Positions 9,323-19,507 of a stretch of DNA of 32,518 nt are shown one piece after another. Under the pieces are notes generated by a model that was not told where the DNA came from, ran no database searches, and was given only the letters and a program-made list of their open reading frames with translations. Numbering within the stretch: position 1 is the first letter of the stretch; every line of letters starts with the position of its first letter. This DNA comes from Batkoa obscura (taxonomy: Eukaryota > Entomophthoromycota > Entomophthoromycetes > Entomophthorales > Batkoaceae), in contig JASVEC010000200.1 in NCBI GenBank assembly GCA_030770535.1, positions 1 through 32,518 of the forward strand, given 5' to 3'. A program made the position numbers and the translations under genes.

Positions 9323-11441
9323 ATGGACACTAATACAGTGTATCCTATTGAAGCAATAGAAGTAAGATATATTTTCACTTTGTTTTATAAAAAATAAACA
9401 AATTTCTACTTTAAAAGGAAGTAGGGGATTCCTTAGGCTTATCTTCGATACCTAAAGATGGTTTATCAAGTTTAGCTGATGATGTTGAGTTTCGTATTAA
9501 AGAAGTAGTACAGGTGAGTTGTTTTAATAATACAAATGAAATTATAAGTATATTAATAAACTAATCTTATTGTTAGGAAGCTATTAAGTTTATGAAACAT
9601 GGTAAAAGAGAAAGGTTAACTTTAGATGATATTAATTTAGCGTTAAGAGTTCGTAGTGTTGAAGTAAGATTTAAATCTATAATTAAATAATAGTAATTTT
9701 AATTCATTTCATTTTAGCCATTATATGGGTTTAATTCTAGTGGTGGTTTAAGGTTTAATAGTGTTAAATATTCAAATCAAGAACTTTATTATTTACAAGA
9801 TAAAGATATTGAATTAGAGACTTTATTATCAACTCCACTTCCTCCTGCTCCTATGGACTTAAGTTTTACTGGTAAATTAATTGAATTAGATTTCTATTTA
9901 ATTTAATTTAATAATATTTTCATGTCACTTAGCTCATTGGCTAGCAGTAGAAGGTATTCAACCATTAATACCACAAAATCCAATTGAAAGGGGTAAGTAA
10001 AATAGATTTACACAATTGTAATCAAACTAACTTGTTATTGACCTAACTTTATATTATTATTTAATATAGATGAACCTGATAAATTCTTATTAAAAAAGAG
10101 TAAAATTAGTATCAATAGCACTATCAAGCCCATAGATAATCTAACTTCCAATATGGATATGGATGTGAAACCAATTGTAAAACATAATTTAAGTCGAGAA
10201 TTAAGAAAACATTTTGAAAATTTAGCATCTGCTTTAGTAGCGGAGGATATTGAAGTTCAAAAAGCAGCTCATGATTCTTTAAATAAAGATCCAGGTTTAC
10301 AACAACTATTACCTTATTTTATTCAATATATATCTGAGAAGGTAAATTAGCATATATGCTAAAATTTTACAAATAATTTATTTTTTTATTATAATTTAGA
10401 CAGTCAAGAGTTTTGATAAAATTAATATATTAAAGTCTTTATTAACTGCTTTAGAAATGATTATGTTAAATAGTTATTTTTTTATAACACCCTATGTAAG
10501 TCAATTATTCTCATTTATTTGTTATTTGATTAGTTGATTTTTGTTATTTAGCTTCATCAAATTTGTCCAGTAATACTCACTTGTTTAATTACTAAAAGAA
10601 TGGGTAATAATATGGAAAGAGAGTTAAGTCATTGGCAACTACGCCATCAAGCCAGTGATTTATTAAGATTAATTTATCAAAAAATTGAATTTACTCATCC
10701 AAATGCAAGACCTAAGATAGTTAAAACTTTATTTTCAGCTATTTTTGATCCGCAATCAACTATCACTACGTTTTATGGGGGTATCTTAGGTATTAAAACA
10801 TTGAGTGATTCTTTATTTGATAGTTGCATTCCACCCAATTTAAATTCTATTTCAATGAAATTACAAAGCTTTAATGGGAAGGAAGAGTCAAGAGAAATAA
10901 TTAGATGTATGGAAATGATAGTGGTAAGTGAAGATATATATTTATATTTATTTATTTTAATTATTATTCTTAATATTTTATTTAATTCATTACTGAGGAT
11001 CTTTATTTTAATATAATAAATTAGGACTTTCTAGCGGATGCTGCCGAGAATAAAAAATATTTGCAAAATGAATCTGCAATCTCAATTGTAAAATTAAATC
11101 AATTAATTCCCTATCAACCTTTAGCCCAAGAAATTATTAAATCACAACATTTTAAATCAATTTGTGTATATTTAAATCAAGTTATTTTTAATAATAAAAA
11201 TGAAAAGGAGAGTATTGTCAATGTTGAAAAAGGAAATTTAGAATTGGAAAAGACGGAGAAAATTGAGAGTGTTCAAGAAATGGAAACAGATAAGGAAACA
11301 GAAAACAAGATTGAACATAAGAATGAAGAGAACAAAGTAGAAAATAAAGAAAATGATAGTGATAATATGGATTCTAATGAAAATGACAAACAAATAATGG
11401 AAGAGGAAGATGATGACGATGATCAATGGGATGAAGAATAA
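9323..11441 (+). CDS. TAF6: TFIID/SAGA subunit TAF6
   Basis: Nine exons: 9323-9361, 9418-9513, 9577-9663, 9718-9871, 9933-9992, 10070-10341, 10400-10495, 10552-10923, 11025-11441. They join in frame to 530 residues, with introns of 54-101 nt. Residues about 5-76 form the histone fold (EVGDSLGL, DDVEFRIKEVVQEAIKFMKH, RERLTLDDINLALR), followed directly by the family hallmark VEPLYGF. The linker SFTAHWLAVEGIQP and the HEAT-repeat TAF6C domain (about residues 170-430; LSRELRKHFENL, LLPYFIQYISEKT, LRHQASDLL) follow. Residues about 430-530 are a Glu/Lys/Asp-rich tail ending in an acidic run. In TFIID, TAF6 pairs with TAF9 through the histone fold and scaffolds the complex on core promoters; it also serves SAGA. 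The first exon is only 13 codons but supplies the expected start of the histone fold, which fixes the ATG. Confidence 0.95.
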
Positions 11442-11783
11442 TATGAATTTTATATATGCTGTTATTCTAAATCAATAAGACTTAAAATTAATGAGTATTT
11501 AATAATACTACAAAATAAAATGCTGTAGTTATAAATAAATGATCAAAGTGAAGAATCCAAGTTAAAATAATAAACTATATATTTTTATTAATAATTGCTT
11601 TTTAAATCCAAATTTTTTATATGATAAACAATAGTAATAATAATGATTTTATAATAAAAAGTTTAATTTAAAAAAACTCACAAATAATAAAAGTTAAAAG
11701 ATCGTAGTAGAATAAAAAAAGAATTGAGCAAATAATTTGTTTGATGCAGTATAAATAAAGTAGCAAGACAAATTGATCTTGCA
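11442..11783. other. Convergent 3' intergenic region
   Basis: 342 bp between the stops of TAF6 and ClpX, very AT-rich. It must hold both 3' UTRs and polyadenylation sites. Nothing else is visible. Confidence 0.6.
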
Positions 11784-13284
11784 TTAAATCCAAGAAGCTA
11801 CTTGTTTCTTATTACTATCATCAATTTCATTTTGATTATTGTTATTGTTATTTCCAACTTGAGTATCTTCCTCCAATAATAATTTGTTTAATTCTACCTC
11901 TTGATTTTTACTCAAATAAATGGGTTTTTGGTCATTTAATATACATTCTTTAGTAATAACTACAAATTTAACACTTGTTCCTGGCACATCATACATGGGT
12001 TCCAATAATATTTTTTCCTATTAAATGTATTTATAAATAATTAAATAAACAATAATTATTAGTTATTATTTTGATATATACAAAACAAATTTACCATAAT
12101 CCTTCTTAATCCTCTAGCTCCAGTTTGTTTTTTAATAGCTAATTGAGCAATTGCTTTTAAAGAAGAATTGGTAAATTTTAATTGGATCTAAAATAATTTA
12201 TATAAAATTAATTTATTTATATTAAAAACAAAATTATTAATTAAAATTATTTTAGAATTTACCTTATTTAAATTAAATAATCCTTGATATTGTTTAATTA
12301 GGCAATTTTTAGGTTCAGTTAATACTCGAATTAAAGAAGATTCATCTAATGAAGTGACATTAGCTAATACAGGTAATCGTCCAATAAATTCGGGTATTAA
12401 TCCATATTTTATTAAATCTAAATATTAATAATTAATGATTAATATTATTATGACTATAACTATTACCCATAGGTTCTACTAATTCTAAATAGTCCATTTG
12501 ATTATTAATTTCATTGTTACTATCTAAGTTCCCTTTTTTAATTGGCGCATTAAAACCAATAGACTAAATAAATAAATAATATTAATATTAAAATAATAAA
12601 TAAAACAAATAAATAAGCTTACTGATTTTGCTAATCTATTCGCAATAATTTTTTCTAAACCAACAAAAGCTCCTGATAAAATAAATAAAATATTAGAAGT
12701 ATCTACTGTAAACGTATCCCCTTTATTTCCGCCTGATAAATTAGAATTATTATTAGAATTGGGATTTTTCCTATTAGATGAGCCATTTTTATCTGTTATT
12801 GTTATTGTTGTTCCTTCTAACATTCTTAATAACGCTTGTTGAACTCCCTCTCCTGACACATCTTTAGAAATCGATAAAGCATCTGGTCGCCTTGCTATTT
12901 TATCGATTTCATCAATAAATACAATGCCTTGTTCTGCTTTTTTAATATCATAATCACAATTCTAATTTATTATCATTATTAAATATTAAACTATTTAAGA
13001 TTAAAATTACTTGTAATAATCTTTGAATAACTAATTCTACATCTTCACCTACATAACCGGCTTGTGTAAATGGTGTTGCATCTGACATTGAAAATGGTAC
13101 TTTTAATATATTAGCTAATGTTCTTGCTAATAATGTTTTTCCTAAATTATTTAATATTAGTTACTAAAATAGTAGATTATTTATATTCTATTTAGTTTTA
13201 CCTGATCCTGTTGGTCCTAATAATAATACGTTGCTTTTATCAAATGTTGTATCCAATATACAATTTTCATTTTCACTATTGATT

Positions 13285-13340
<56 letters not shown>

Positions 13341-14240
13341 TAAATGATCTGAACTTGGATTAATCCAGTTTCTTTTTAATTGATGATATTGGAATGAAGT
13401 AGTATTCGTAACAGGTAATGGAACTAAATAGTAAACGTTAATAAAAAACATAAACCTTTTCTTATAAAATTTAACTTACTTCTTGAAATTGTTGAGTTAC
13501 TATGATGTTGATTAATTGTATTAATATCATTATTTAAATCAAAATTAATATCTTCATTATATTTACTATTAATTCCATTGTGTTGTTGTTGATGGTTCAT
13601 ATTATTAGTATTGATATTTTGTTGATATTTCATTTTATTATTAGCTTTAACTCGATTATAATGATTAAATAAAGCTACTGATAATATTTTTTTAGCTCTT
13701 TCTTGACCAATTACATAATCATCTAAATGTTTATTAATCTAAATAAATATAATAAATTAATAAATTAACAATGAAATTTTATCTTACCATTCGTGGAGTA
13801 GTTAATAAATTATTAAAGCCAAAATCTTCTTCTTCTTCTTCTTCAATAATTTCATTATCGATATGTTCAAATCCACCACCATAATTATACGTTTGTTTAT
13901 CCATTTTAGATGTAAATATATGACTATGGTTATTACCATTATTATTATTATTTAATTTATCTTTATCTTTATTACAAGTTGTAATAATATCTATAAGAGA
14001 AAAAAAGAGATCAGTTTTTTTTAACAATAATAGATTGATAATAATAATAATACCTCTTGTAACACCATTATTTTTTTCCCATTTTTTTTTAATCAATTCT
14101 CCATTAGATTTGGTTTTCTTTTCTTTTTTTTGAATTACTGAACTATTACTATTATTCAAATTACTCGTATAACAACGAGTTAATAAACATTGAAATGGAT
14201 AAATTTGTATTGTTTTTTTCTTTGGAATTAGAAGCATCAT
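11784..14240 (-). CDS. clpX: Mitochondrial AAA+ unfoldase ClpX
   Basis: Ten exons: 14240-14054, 13990-13788, 13738-13480, 13423-13202, 13141-13011, 12961-12623, 12563-12467, 12417-12263, 12187-12095, 12017-11784. They join in frame to 639 residues. The N-terminus is basic and lacks acidic residues for 40 positions, as a mitochondrial presequence should. The hallmark [22 protein letters not shown] opens the AAA+ domain. Next come Walker A GPTGSGKT (286-293), pore loop GYVG (319-322), Walker B VFIDEID (348-354), an IGF tripeptide (449-451) where ClpX docks on ClpP, the Arg-finger segment LIPEFIGR (R493), and sensor 2 GAR (R556). The bacterial Cys4 zinc domain is absent. Asn- and Glu-rich inserts lie between the first helix and Walker A, in the AAA+ domain and at the C-terminus. 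It unfolds matrix proteins with ATP, for ClpP degradation or alone as in yeast Mcx1. Confidence 0.95.
13287..13340 (-). repeat. (AAT)18 microsatellite coding poly-Asn in ClpX
   Basis: Eighteen perfect ATT triplets on the plus strand read as an Asn run on the coding strand, just upstream of Walker A. Perfect purity suggests recent slippage, so length polymorphism within the species is likely. Confidence 0.95.
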
Positions 14241-14572
14241 AGTTAAAAGTTTCTCTTATTGCCGTTGTTGTTTAAAAAAGTTATGTAGAAATATAAAAAA
14301 TGAGAAAAAATATAGTTAAAATATTTATTATAAATATTCCTCAGTATGCTCAATTAGCCAAATGTGACGGTTAAAATCGTGCTAAATCAGATTAGTTTAT
14401 TTTTAAGCCCATCAATCAAACTTCATTATGTAACCCAATGTTATCCTTTAATTTGTTAAAAATCCTTTCTTATGCTTATGAATCAAAAATGCAAGTAACC
14501 TTTAAAACAAAAAGGAGTTAAGATGAGTAATCCAAATTTTATTAATATGTCATCTCCTTCAAAAGTACTTCA
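14241..14572 (-). other. Intergenic, ClpX 5' region
   Basis: 332 bp between two minus-strand genes. It should hold the ClpX promoter and the 3' UTR of the SRD5A3-like gene. No motif stands out. Confidence 0.5.
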
Positions 14573-15472
14573 TTAATAAAACCAAGCCATTTGAGGAAGT
14601 ATAGCATGTCGATTTTTAACAATATGTTTATATTTGGGCATATTTTCAAAATACCAATGATGATTAGAATAAGCGGTAATGATAAGATTTAGAACTACCA
14701 ATAGCGAGATGAAGATTAAGTTTAAAGACTTAAATTGGTCCATTAATAAAAAAGAAAGATAGATTAGTAACTCATGATAATAATGGGGGTTACTACAATA
14801 TTTGAAATAAGAAGTTAATGGTAAGGAATATTTTTCTTTAATATCATTATTTCGTAAGTTAGCTAGATCAACGTGGCAGTTGAATTGATGATAACTTGAA
14901 TAAAAAAATAAGGCGATGGAAAAATAAAAGGTAACATCCGTAGTTAATGAGGTATGGTTTTGTTTATAGATAGCATAGCTTAATACAGCATTAAAATTTA
15001 ATAATAAACTTAAATTAAAGTAATAGTAGATGCCTAGTAATAAAATCAACACATTCATTTTTGAATTGGCTGAAAACTGGTGAATCTTTATCGTTTCATA
15101 ATACCTTCTAAAACCTTGAAATTGTAATAACAAAGGTAAATAAATAGCATGTTCTGAAATGGTATTTGTATTATAATACTTGGAATAATAGTTTATATCC
15201 AAGTTGTATTCAATTAACAATTGATTTTTATAAAAAAAATTGAAGCTGACAAAAAGTAAATTGGTAACTATTAAAAATAAATAAAAACAATTAAACTTTT
15301 TTTTAGATATTGTTAACCAACCACTTTTCATTCTATTATCTTTGTTTCGTCCATAGTGAATAATATTTTGTTTTATAAATTGATTTTGATTTAATATTAA
15401 TAATAAAATTATACATAAAATTATTCCTTTTTGATTAATTTCTAAGATTGAATGGATCACACTTAACATCAT
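14573..15472 (-). CDS. DFG10: Polyprenol reductase / steroid 5-alpha-reductase-like membrane protein (SRD5A3/DFG10)
   Basis: A single exon of 299 residues. An in-frame TAA 12 nt upstream makes the first of two tandem ATGs the start. The protein is very hydrophobic, with about six to seven membrane segments. Family features: a central LLQFQGFRRYYETI segment, equivalent to the helix with Arg-Arg in 5-alpha reductases; then Y(C)SNPHYYHELLIYLSF; and the C-terminal signature HHWYFENMPKYKHIVKNRHA, ending a few residues before the stop. The N/H/Y-containing C-terminal part binds NADPH in this family. SRD5A3/DFG10 enzymes act in the ER in the conversion of polyprenol to dolichol, the lipid carrier of N-glycan precursors. 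Closeness to the steroid branch cannot be excluded, but the C-terminal pattern fits SRD5A3 better. It is transcribed away from the 16102 gene. Confidence 0.75.
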   Translation of the reverse strand: MMLSVIHSILEINQKGIILCIILLLILNQNQFIKQNIIHYGRNKDNRMKSGWLTISKKKFNCFYLFLIVTNLLFVSFNFFYKNQLLIEYNLDINYYSKYYNTNTISEHAIYLPLLLQFQGFRRYYETIKIHQFSANSKMNVLILLLGIYYYFNLSLLLNFNAVLSYAIYKQNHTSLTTDVTFYFSIALFFYSSYHQFNCHVDLANLRNNDIKEKYSLPLTSYFKYCSNPHYYHELLIYLSFLLMDQFKSLNLIFISLLVVLNLIITAYSNHHWYFENMPKYKHIVKNRHAILPQMAWFY

Positions 15473-16101
15473 TTGAGATTGTTAAGACTTATTAAATTGA
15501 AACTTCTCTCGAATTTTTATTTCTATTTTAACCCCTTTTCTACTTGTACTCACTTACTCCTTCAACCTCAAGGCATTATTGCAAAAACTTTAAGAATTGA
15601 GTGCAAAAATAAGCTTTCAAATAACTAGTTGATGAGAGCTGCCATTGGGTTAAAAGAATGCAAATTTTAGTTATTTTTGGCTAAAAATTGGTTAACTTTT
15701 GATCATTAACTCAAATTGGTATAGCTTTATTAACTATTAATTTAACCGATTAGTAATCCCGCTTTAGGTGGTTGTGATACAGTTTTTCCGTATGTCGGTG
15801 GTGGTTGAATGTAAATAAAGACGAGATAAAGGAATTGTAATTTATTTGTTTAAATAATATTATGAGAGTTTTGTCTTTGTGAATATATATGTTTTTTGTC
15901 ATTGTTTTGTTTTTTTCTCTTTATTAAAATTAACTTTAAACTAATATTATCAATTAATTAAGAAAGCCCATCATTGTTAATATTTTAATTCAATTAAAAT
16001 GAAGCTTAAAAAAATTAATGAAAGCCTTAAAAGAATAAAAAATCATTAAAATAAAATAACTTATTTCTTTTAAATTTAAATATAAAATTATCAACTACAA
16101 A
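15473..16101. promoter_or_regulatory. Divergent promoter region
   Basis: 629 bp between divergent start codons, so both promoters lie here. About 15530-15840 is less AT-rich than the flanks. The last 200 bp before the 16102 ATG are almost pure A/T with A-rich runs, typical of a 5' leader here. No named motif was recognised. Confidence 0.5.
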
Positions 16102-16638
16102 ATGGAAAAAATGCTACAATTAAAAGAAACTATGCATAAAAATTATAATCGAATTGATGAAGATGAAGTAGAATTAACTTCTTTAATTGAAAAAGGAAGA
16201 GAATCAAGAACAGAAGATTATTTTGAGTCTGCAGGCCATAGTAGCAATCTACGTCTAGAAAGACGAGGTAGTCAATTATTATCCAATGGTTTATCCCTGA
16301 CTAGCATTCTATATAGTGATCAGTTTCTGACTTTATATCCCACTAAAATTGAAGTCAAGCATTATTATTTCCCATTAGGAAAATCTAAGTTCATTGATAT
16401 AGTTGATATAGTATCCCTATCTACTCCAGAAGTGATGAATTTACCTTGGTGGGATTATATGAATTGGGGAAGAGGATACAATTCAATTTGGTGGGCTAAA
16501 GATAATGAACGTGGTTTAGAAAAAAAGTTTCAAGCGATTATTATTAAACAAAGAGGAGAGAATACATTGAAAGCATTTTCAACTGAAAATAGAGTTAGAG
16601 TCATGGATATTTTAAAGGAAAGGTTGATGCTTTGTTAA
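16102..16638 (+). CDS. Orphan protein with a predicted PH-like fold
   Basis: A single exon of 178 residues starting at the first ATG after an A/T-only leader. Residues 1-60 are charged and probably disordered (Glu/Arg-rich, with an RRGS kinase-like site). From about residue 65 to the end, a run of short predicted strands ends in a helix: QFLTLYPTKIEVKHYYFPLG, a SKFIDIVDIVSLS strand, a Trp-rich loop LPWWDYMNWGRGYNSIWWA, then KFQAIIIKQ and a C-terminal helix VRVMDILKERLM. This order (strand pair, Ile/Val-rich strand, Trp loop, strand, helix) is that of small PH-like domains found in uncharacterised fungal and bacterial proteins. Function is unknown; lipid or protein binding is an inference from the fold guess. 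No signal peptide or membrane segment is seen. Confidence 0.7.
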   Translation: MEKMLQLKETMHKNYNRIDEDEVELTSLIEKGRESRTEDYFESAGHSSNLRLERRGSQLLSNGLSLTSILYSDQFLTLYPTKIEVKHYYFPLGKSKFIDIVDIVSLSTPEVMNLPWWDYMNWGRGYNSIWWAKDNERGLEKKFQAIIIKQRGENTLKAFSTENRVRVMDILKERLMLC

Positions 16639-17309
16639 ATTTTAAAAAGTGGTGGAGAGGTACCAACTAGGGGATAAGCTTGAAGTGGATGAACTGGTTT
16701 TATTTGGATTGTCTTATTTTATTATCCTAAATAAACTTTTTTTAAGTTATTATACTGTTAAGGAGGTTGAATGAATTGCTTAAAACTTGAATTGGAAGGT
16801 AAAATAAATTCAAGATAGATTCATTTTTAGAAATCTAGTTTAATGAAGGAGAGCTCAATCTCTACTATTAATGTTTTTTGGTAAATACTTAATAATGCTT
16901 GAATAGATTACTGTATTTTAGTACAACAAAATGACAAGATAACGTGCATTTAGAATCTACACATTGCAAGTAAAGTAATTTAATATCAAACATACAATAA
17001 TGTATATCAACTAAAAAGGAGTTAATATTCTTAAGTTTAAAAAAAGGTCGTATAAGGCTAATAAAGTGATTCATTTATTTGATAGATATTATATATTTAA
17101 TATTGTATTAATGTAGTTTTAAATAAATCGTTTTAATAAATTTAAAAAATGAAATAGAGTTTATAACAAATTTGTTTAAAAGAAAAACAGGTAGCAATAA
17201 CCTTATAAACTATAAAAGAAACTTTATGCTTAATTAATATTTAGAAAATACTATAATAAATGATTGATATTTATTACTATTACTTAATATAAGCTTGTAT
17301 ATTAAATTA

Positions 17310-17464
17310 TAGCTGTTGTAACTCTTGCGATTTTTTTAGCTGGGTTTTCTATAACATTTATAACCATTTTTTCTATGATTAGTTCTCACATTTTAACAAA
17401 ATTTTGATATATCAGCTTTTTCTTAAATGAGTAGTTAATTAAGTAGAAAGAGTTACAACAGCTA
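17310..17464. mobile_element. 155-bp MITE with perfect 17-bp TIRs
   Basis: Ends TAGCTGTTGTAACTCTT at 17310-17326 and its exact complement at 17448-17464, directly flanked by TA on both sides (17308-17309, 17465-17466). TA duplication plus short perfect TIRs is the Tc1/mariner pattern. There is no coding capacity, so it would depend on a transposase elsewhere. Perfect TIRs suggest a fairly recent insertion. Only this copy is in the window. Confidence 0.8.
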
Positions 17465-17629
17465 TAATAATAAAGAAGTCAAAGTAACAACTTTAGATCA
17501 ATTTAACCAATAATATTAGTTTGCAATGAATTTCAATTAAAAAACATTATCATAAATCAAAAAATTAAAGTTTATTCACTTATATTTTAGAACAAAATGG
17601 CACTCAAGTTTGATCAATTGACTAATATT

Positions 17630-17728
17630 TGGGGATGTATTTTTTTGTTTAAGAATTTTACTACAACCTTTCCACTCAAATAGTGCTTAAAAAATGGAAA
17701 AATAATGAAACCAAAAAAAACAGCCCCA
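17630..17728 (+). mobile_element. TGGGGATGT MITE, copy 7
   Basis: 99 bp, plus orientation, TGGGGATGT...ACAGCCCCA. Fourteen bases downstream lies copy 8 in the opposite orientation, forming a head-to-head pair. Confidence 0.85.
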
Positions 17729-17742
17729 TTTATTAAAAGATA

Positions 17743-17839
17743 TGGGGATGTTTTTTTTTGATTTCATTATTTTTTCCATTTTTAAGCGCTATTTGAGTAG
17801 GAAATTTGTTAGTAAAATTCTTAAAAAAATACATCCCCA
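17743..17839 (-). mobile_element. TGGGGATGT MITE, copy 8
   Basis: 97 bp, reverse orientation, with perfect TGGGGATGT...ACATCCCCA ends and TA immediately on both sides (17741-17742, 17840-17841). This is the best-defined copy for the element boundary. Confidence 0.9.
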
Positions 17840-17945
17840 TATGTCCAAATTACTACCTTTAAAGGATTTATTTATATTTTTTATGTAAGTATTTATTTTG
17901 TATTAAAAATGGAATAATTTGGTATAATCTAATTTATTCAATATA

Positions 17946-18046
17946 TGGGATTGTTTTTTTTGGCTTCATTACTTTTTCCATCTTTTAAGCGCTATTTGAG
18001 TGGAAAAATTACTAGTAAAACTCTTAAATACAAAAATACATCCCCA
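17946..18046 (-). mobile_element. TGGGGATGT MITE, copy 9
   Basis: 101 bp, reverse orientation, ends TGGGATTGT...ACATCCCCA, flanked by TA on both sides (17944-17945, 18047-18048). A reading frame crossing it (17945-18199) is element sequence read through, not a gene. Confidence 0.88.
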
Positions 18047-18683
18047 TATAATCAAAATATAATTCTTAAATATTATTATTATCAAAATAAACTAATCAAG
18101 GAGAATAAATTAATATTAAAACATATAAATATGTGTGATAATATAATAAAATATTTAAACCACTTTGAAGTGTTCAAGTCCAAAGCAATAATACTATAAC
18201 TGAAAAGATGATTAAATGTTTAAATTTAGATATATTAAAGTTATTTATAACTTATAATTTATAATGTTAACATGTTTTTTTAATATGTCAAATATTATTA
18301 AAACTAAACAAGAATCTTAAACACTATGATAACTTAAATTAAATGAAAAATGTGGAATTAATAAATTATGATTATATTTTTATAAACAAAAATTAAATTA
18401 GTATGAAATTAATTAAAAATAATAATATCACTGCTTTAAATACTTTCAGGCTAAGATTCCAACTTGATTGCAATTTTTATAAGTCAACAACATTAAAAAA
18501 ATATTTGACAAAGTGAAGCTAAATAAAATAAGTTTAAATGATAAAGCTTATAATTTATAGAATTGAGCTATGTTTTTATTATTAATCATACTTTTTATAT
18601 TTATTATAATATGTTATTATAAACTATTAAAAAGTATTATATGGTGTAAAATCTGATACTCAGTGTTTGGAGTCAAGAACAGC

Positions 18684-19104
18684 TATTACCTGGTTGACTA
18701 CACTATAGGTTGAAAGGTCTTAGTTTATGTGACTAAGATAGACTTGGATTATGAACAATAGCATGTTATAGGCTACAGAATAAGACAAATATAATAGATA
18801 ATATTAATTTAAGATCTACGTAAAATACTATTAAGAAAACTTAGTGACTTTATTAAATGTGCCAGATACCAGAGAATAACTCAGTTAAAAACCCTCTAGC
18901 TACTGTGTTTTAGAATCTCTTTTACACTCCGACAAATATAGATATCAAAACAAGAGGATAACATTCTTTGAGACGAAGATAGAAATTCTCATAGCAAATC
19001 AAACTAAGAACGTGGGATTAATTTTCTCTAAAATCGGGAACACAACAGCTTAGGCGATTATTATGCTATAATTAATTATGGGACTGACAAGGCGACATTT
19101 CACA
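18684..19104 (-). repeat. Dispersed LTR-like repeat, copy B
   Basis: Reverse-complement copy of 5958-6378, the same length (421 bp). Clear shared blocks include TTAGTTTATGTGACTAAGAT, the AACCCTCTAGCTACT region and CTATAATTAATTATGGG, and its end in ATTTCACA matches copy A. It is immediately followed by MITE copy 10. An old, non-coding fossil with no internal region. Confidence 0.45.
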
Positions 19105-19110
19105 GTAATA

Positions 19111-19165
19111 TGGGAATGTATTTTTGCGTTTAAGAATTTTACTAGTAATTTTTCTACCTGATATA
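19111..19165 (+). mobile_element. TGGGGATGT MITE, copy 10 (left half only)
   Basis: About 55 bp of the left half (TGGGAATGTATTTTTGCGTT, TTTACTAGTAATTTTTC), preceded by TA. The right half is missing or diverged beyond recognition. Confidence 0.7.
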
Positions 19166-19410
19166 AAAAACTTTTTGCAATTTATTAAAACATATTATAT
19201 TGCTAAATTAAAACAAATTATATAATATTTAGTTTTAAAAAAATCCTTTTATTATTATTTTATTACTTTAATTTAAAGTGAACCATTATTAGATTATTAA
19301 ATAGCTTTTATTTTTATTTGAATTAGCTATCGTTTATATATAGATATATGTTAAGTTTAACATACTAAAAAGCAGTTATTTGTTTTATTTGACAAAGTAA
19401 AAAATACAAA

Positions 19411-19507
19411 TGGGGATGTATTTTTTTGTTTAAGAACTTTACTAACAACCTTTCCGCTCAAATAGCACTTAAAAAATGGAGAAAGTAAACTAAAAAAAAC
19501 ATCCCCA
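19411..19507 (+). mobile_element. TGGGGATGT MITE, copy 11
   Basis: 97 bp, plus orientation, intact ends TGGGGATGT...ACATCCCCA and conserved core (CCGCTCAAATAGCACTT). Confidence 0.87.

Noticed and set aside
17945-18199. 84-codon plus-strand frame resembling the 6591-6785 minus-strand frame (shared FPSFK-YLSGKI pattern)
   Set aside because: Both cross copies of the 100-bp MITE, so the shared peptide is the element's sequence translated, not a conserved protein.
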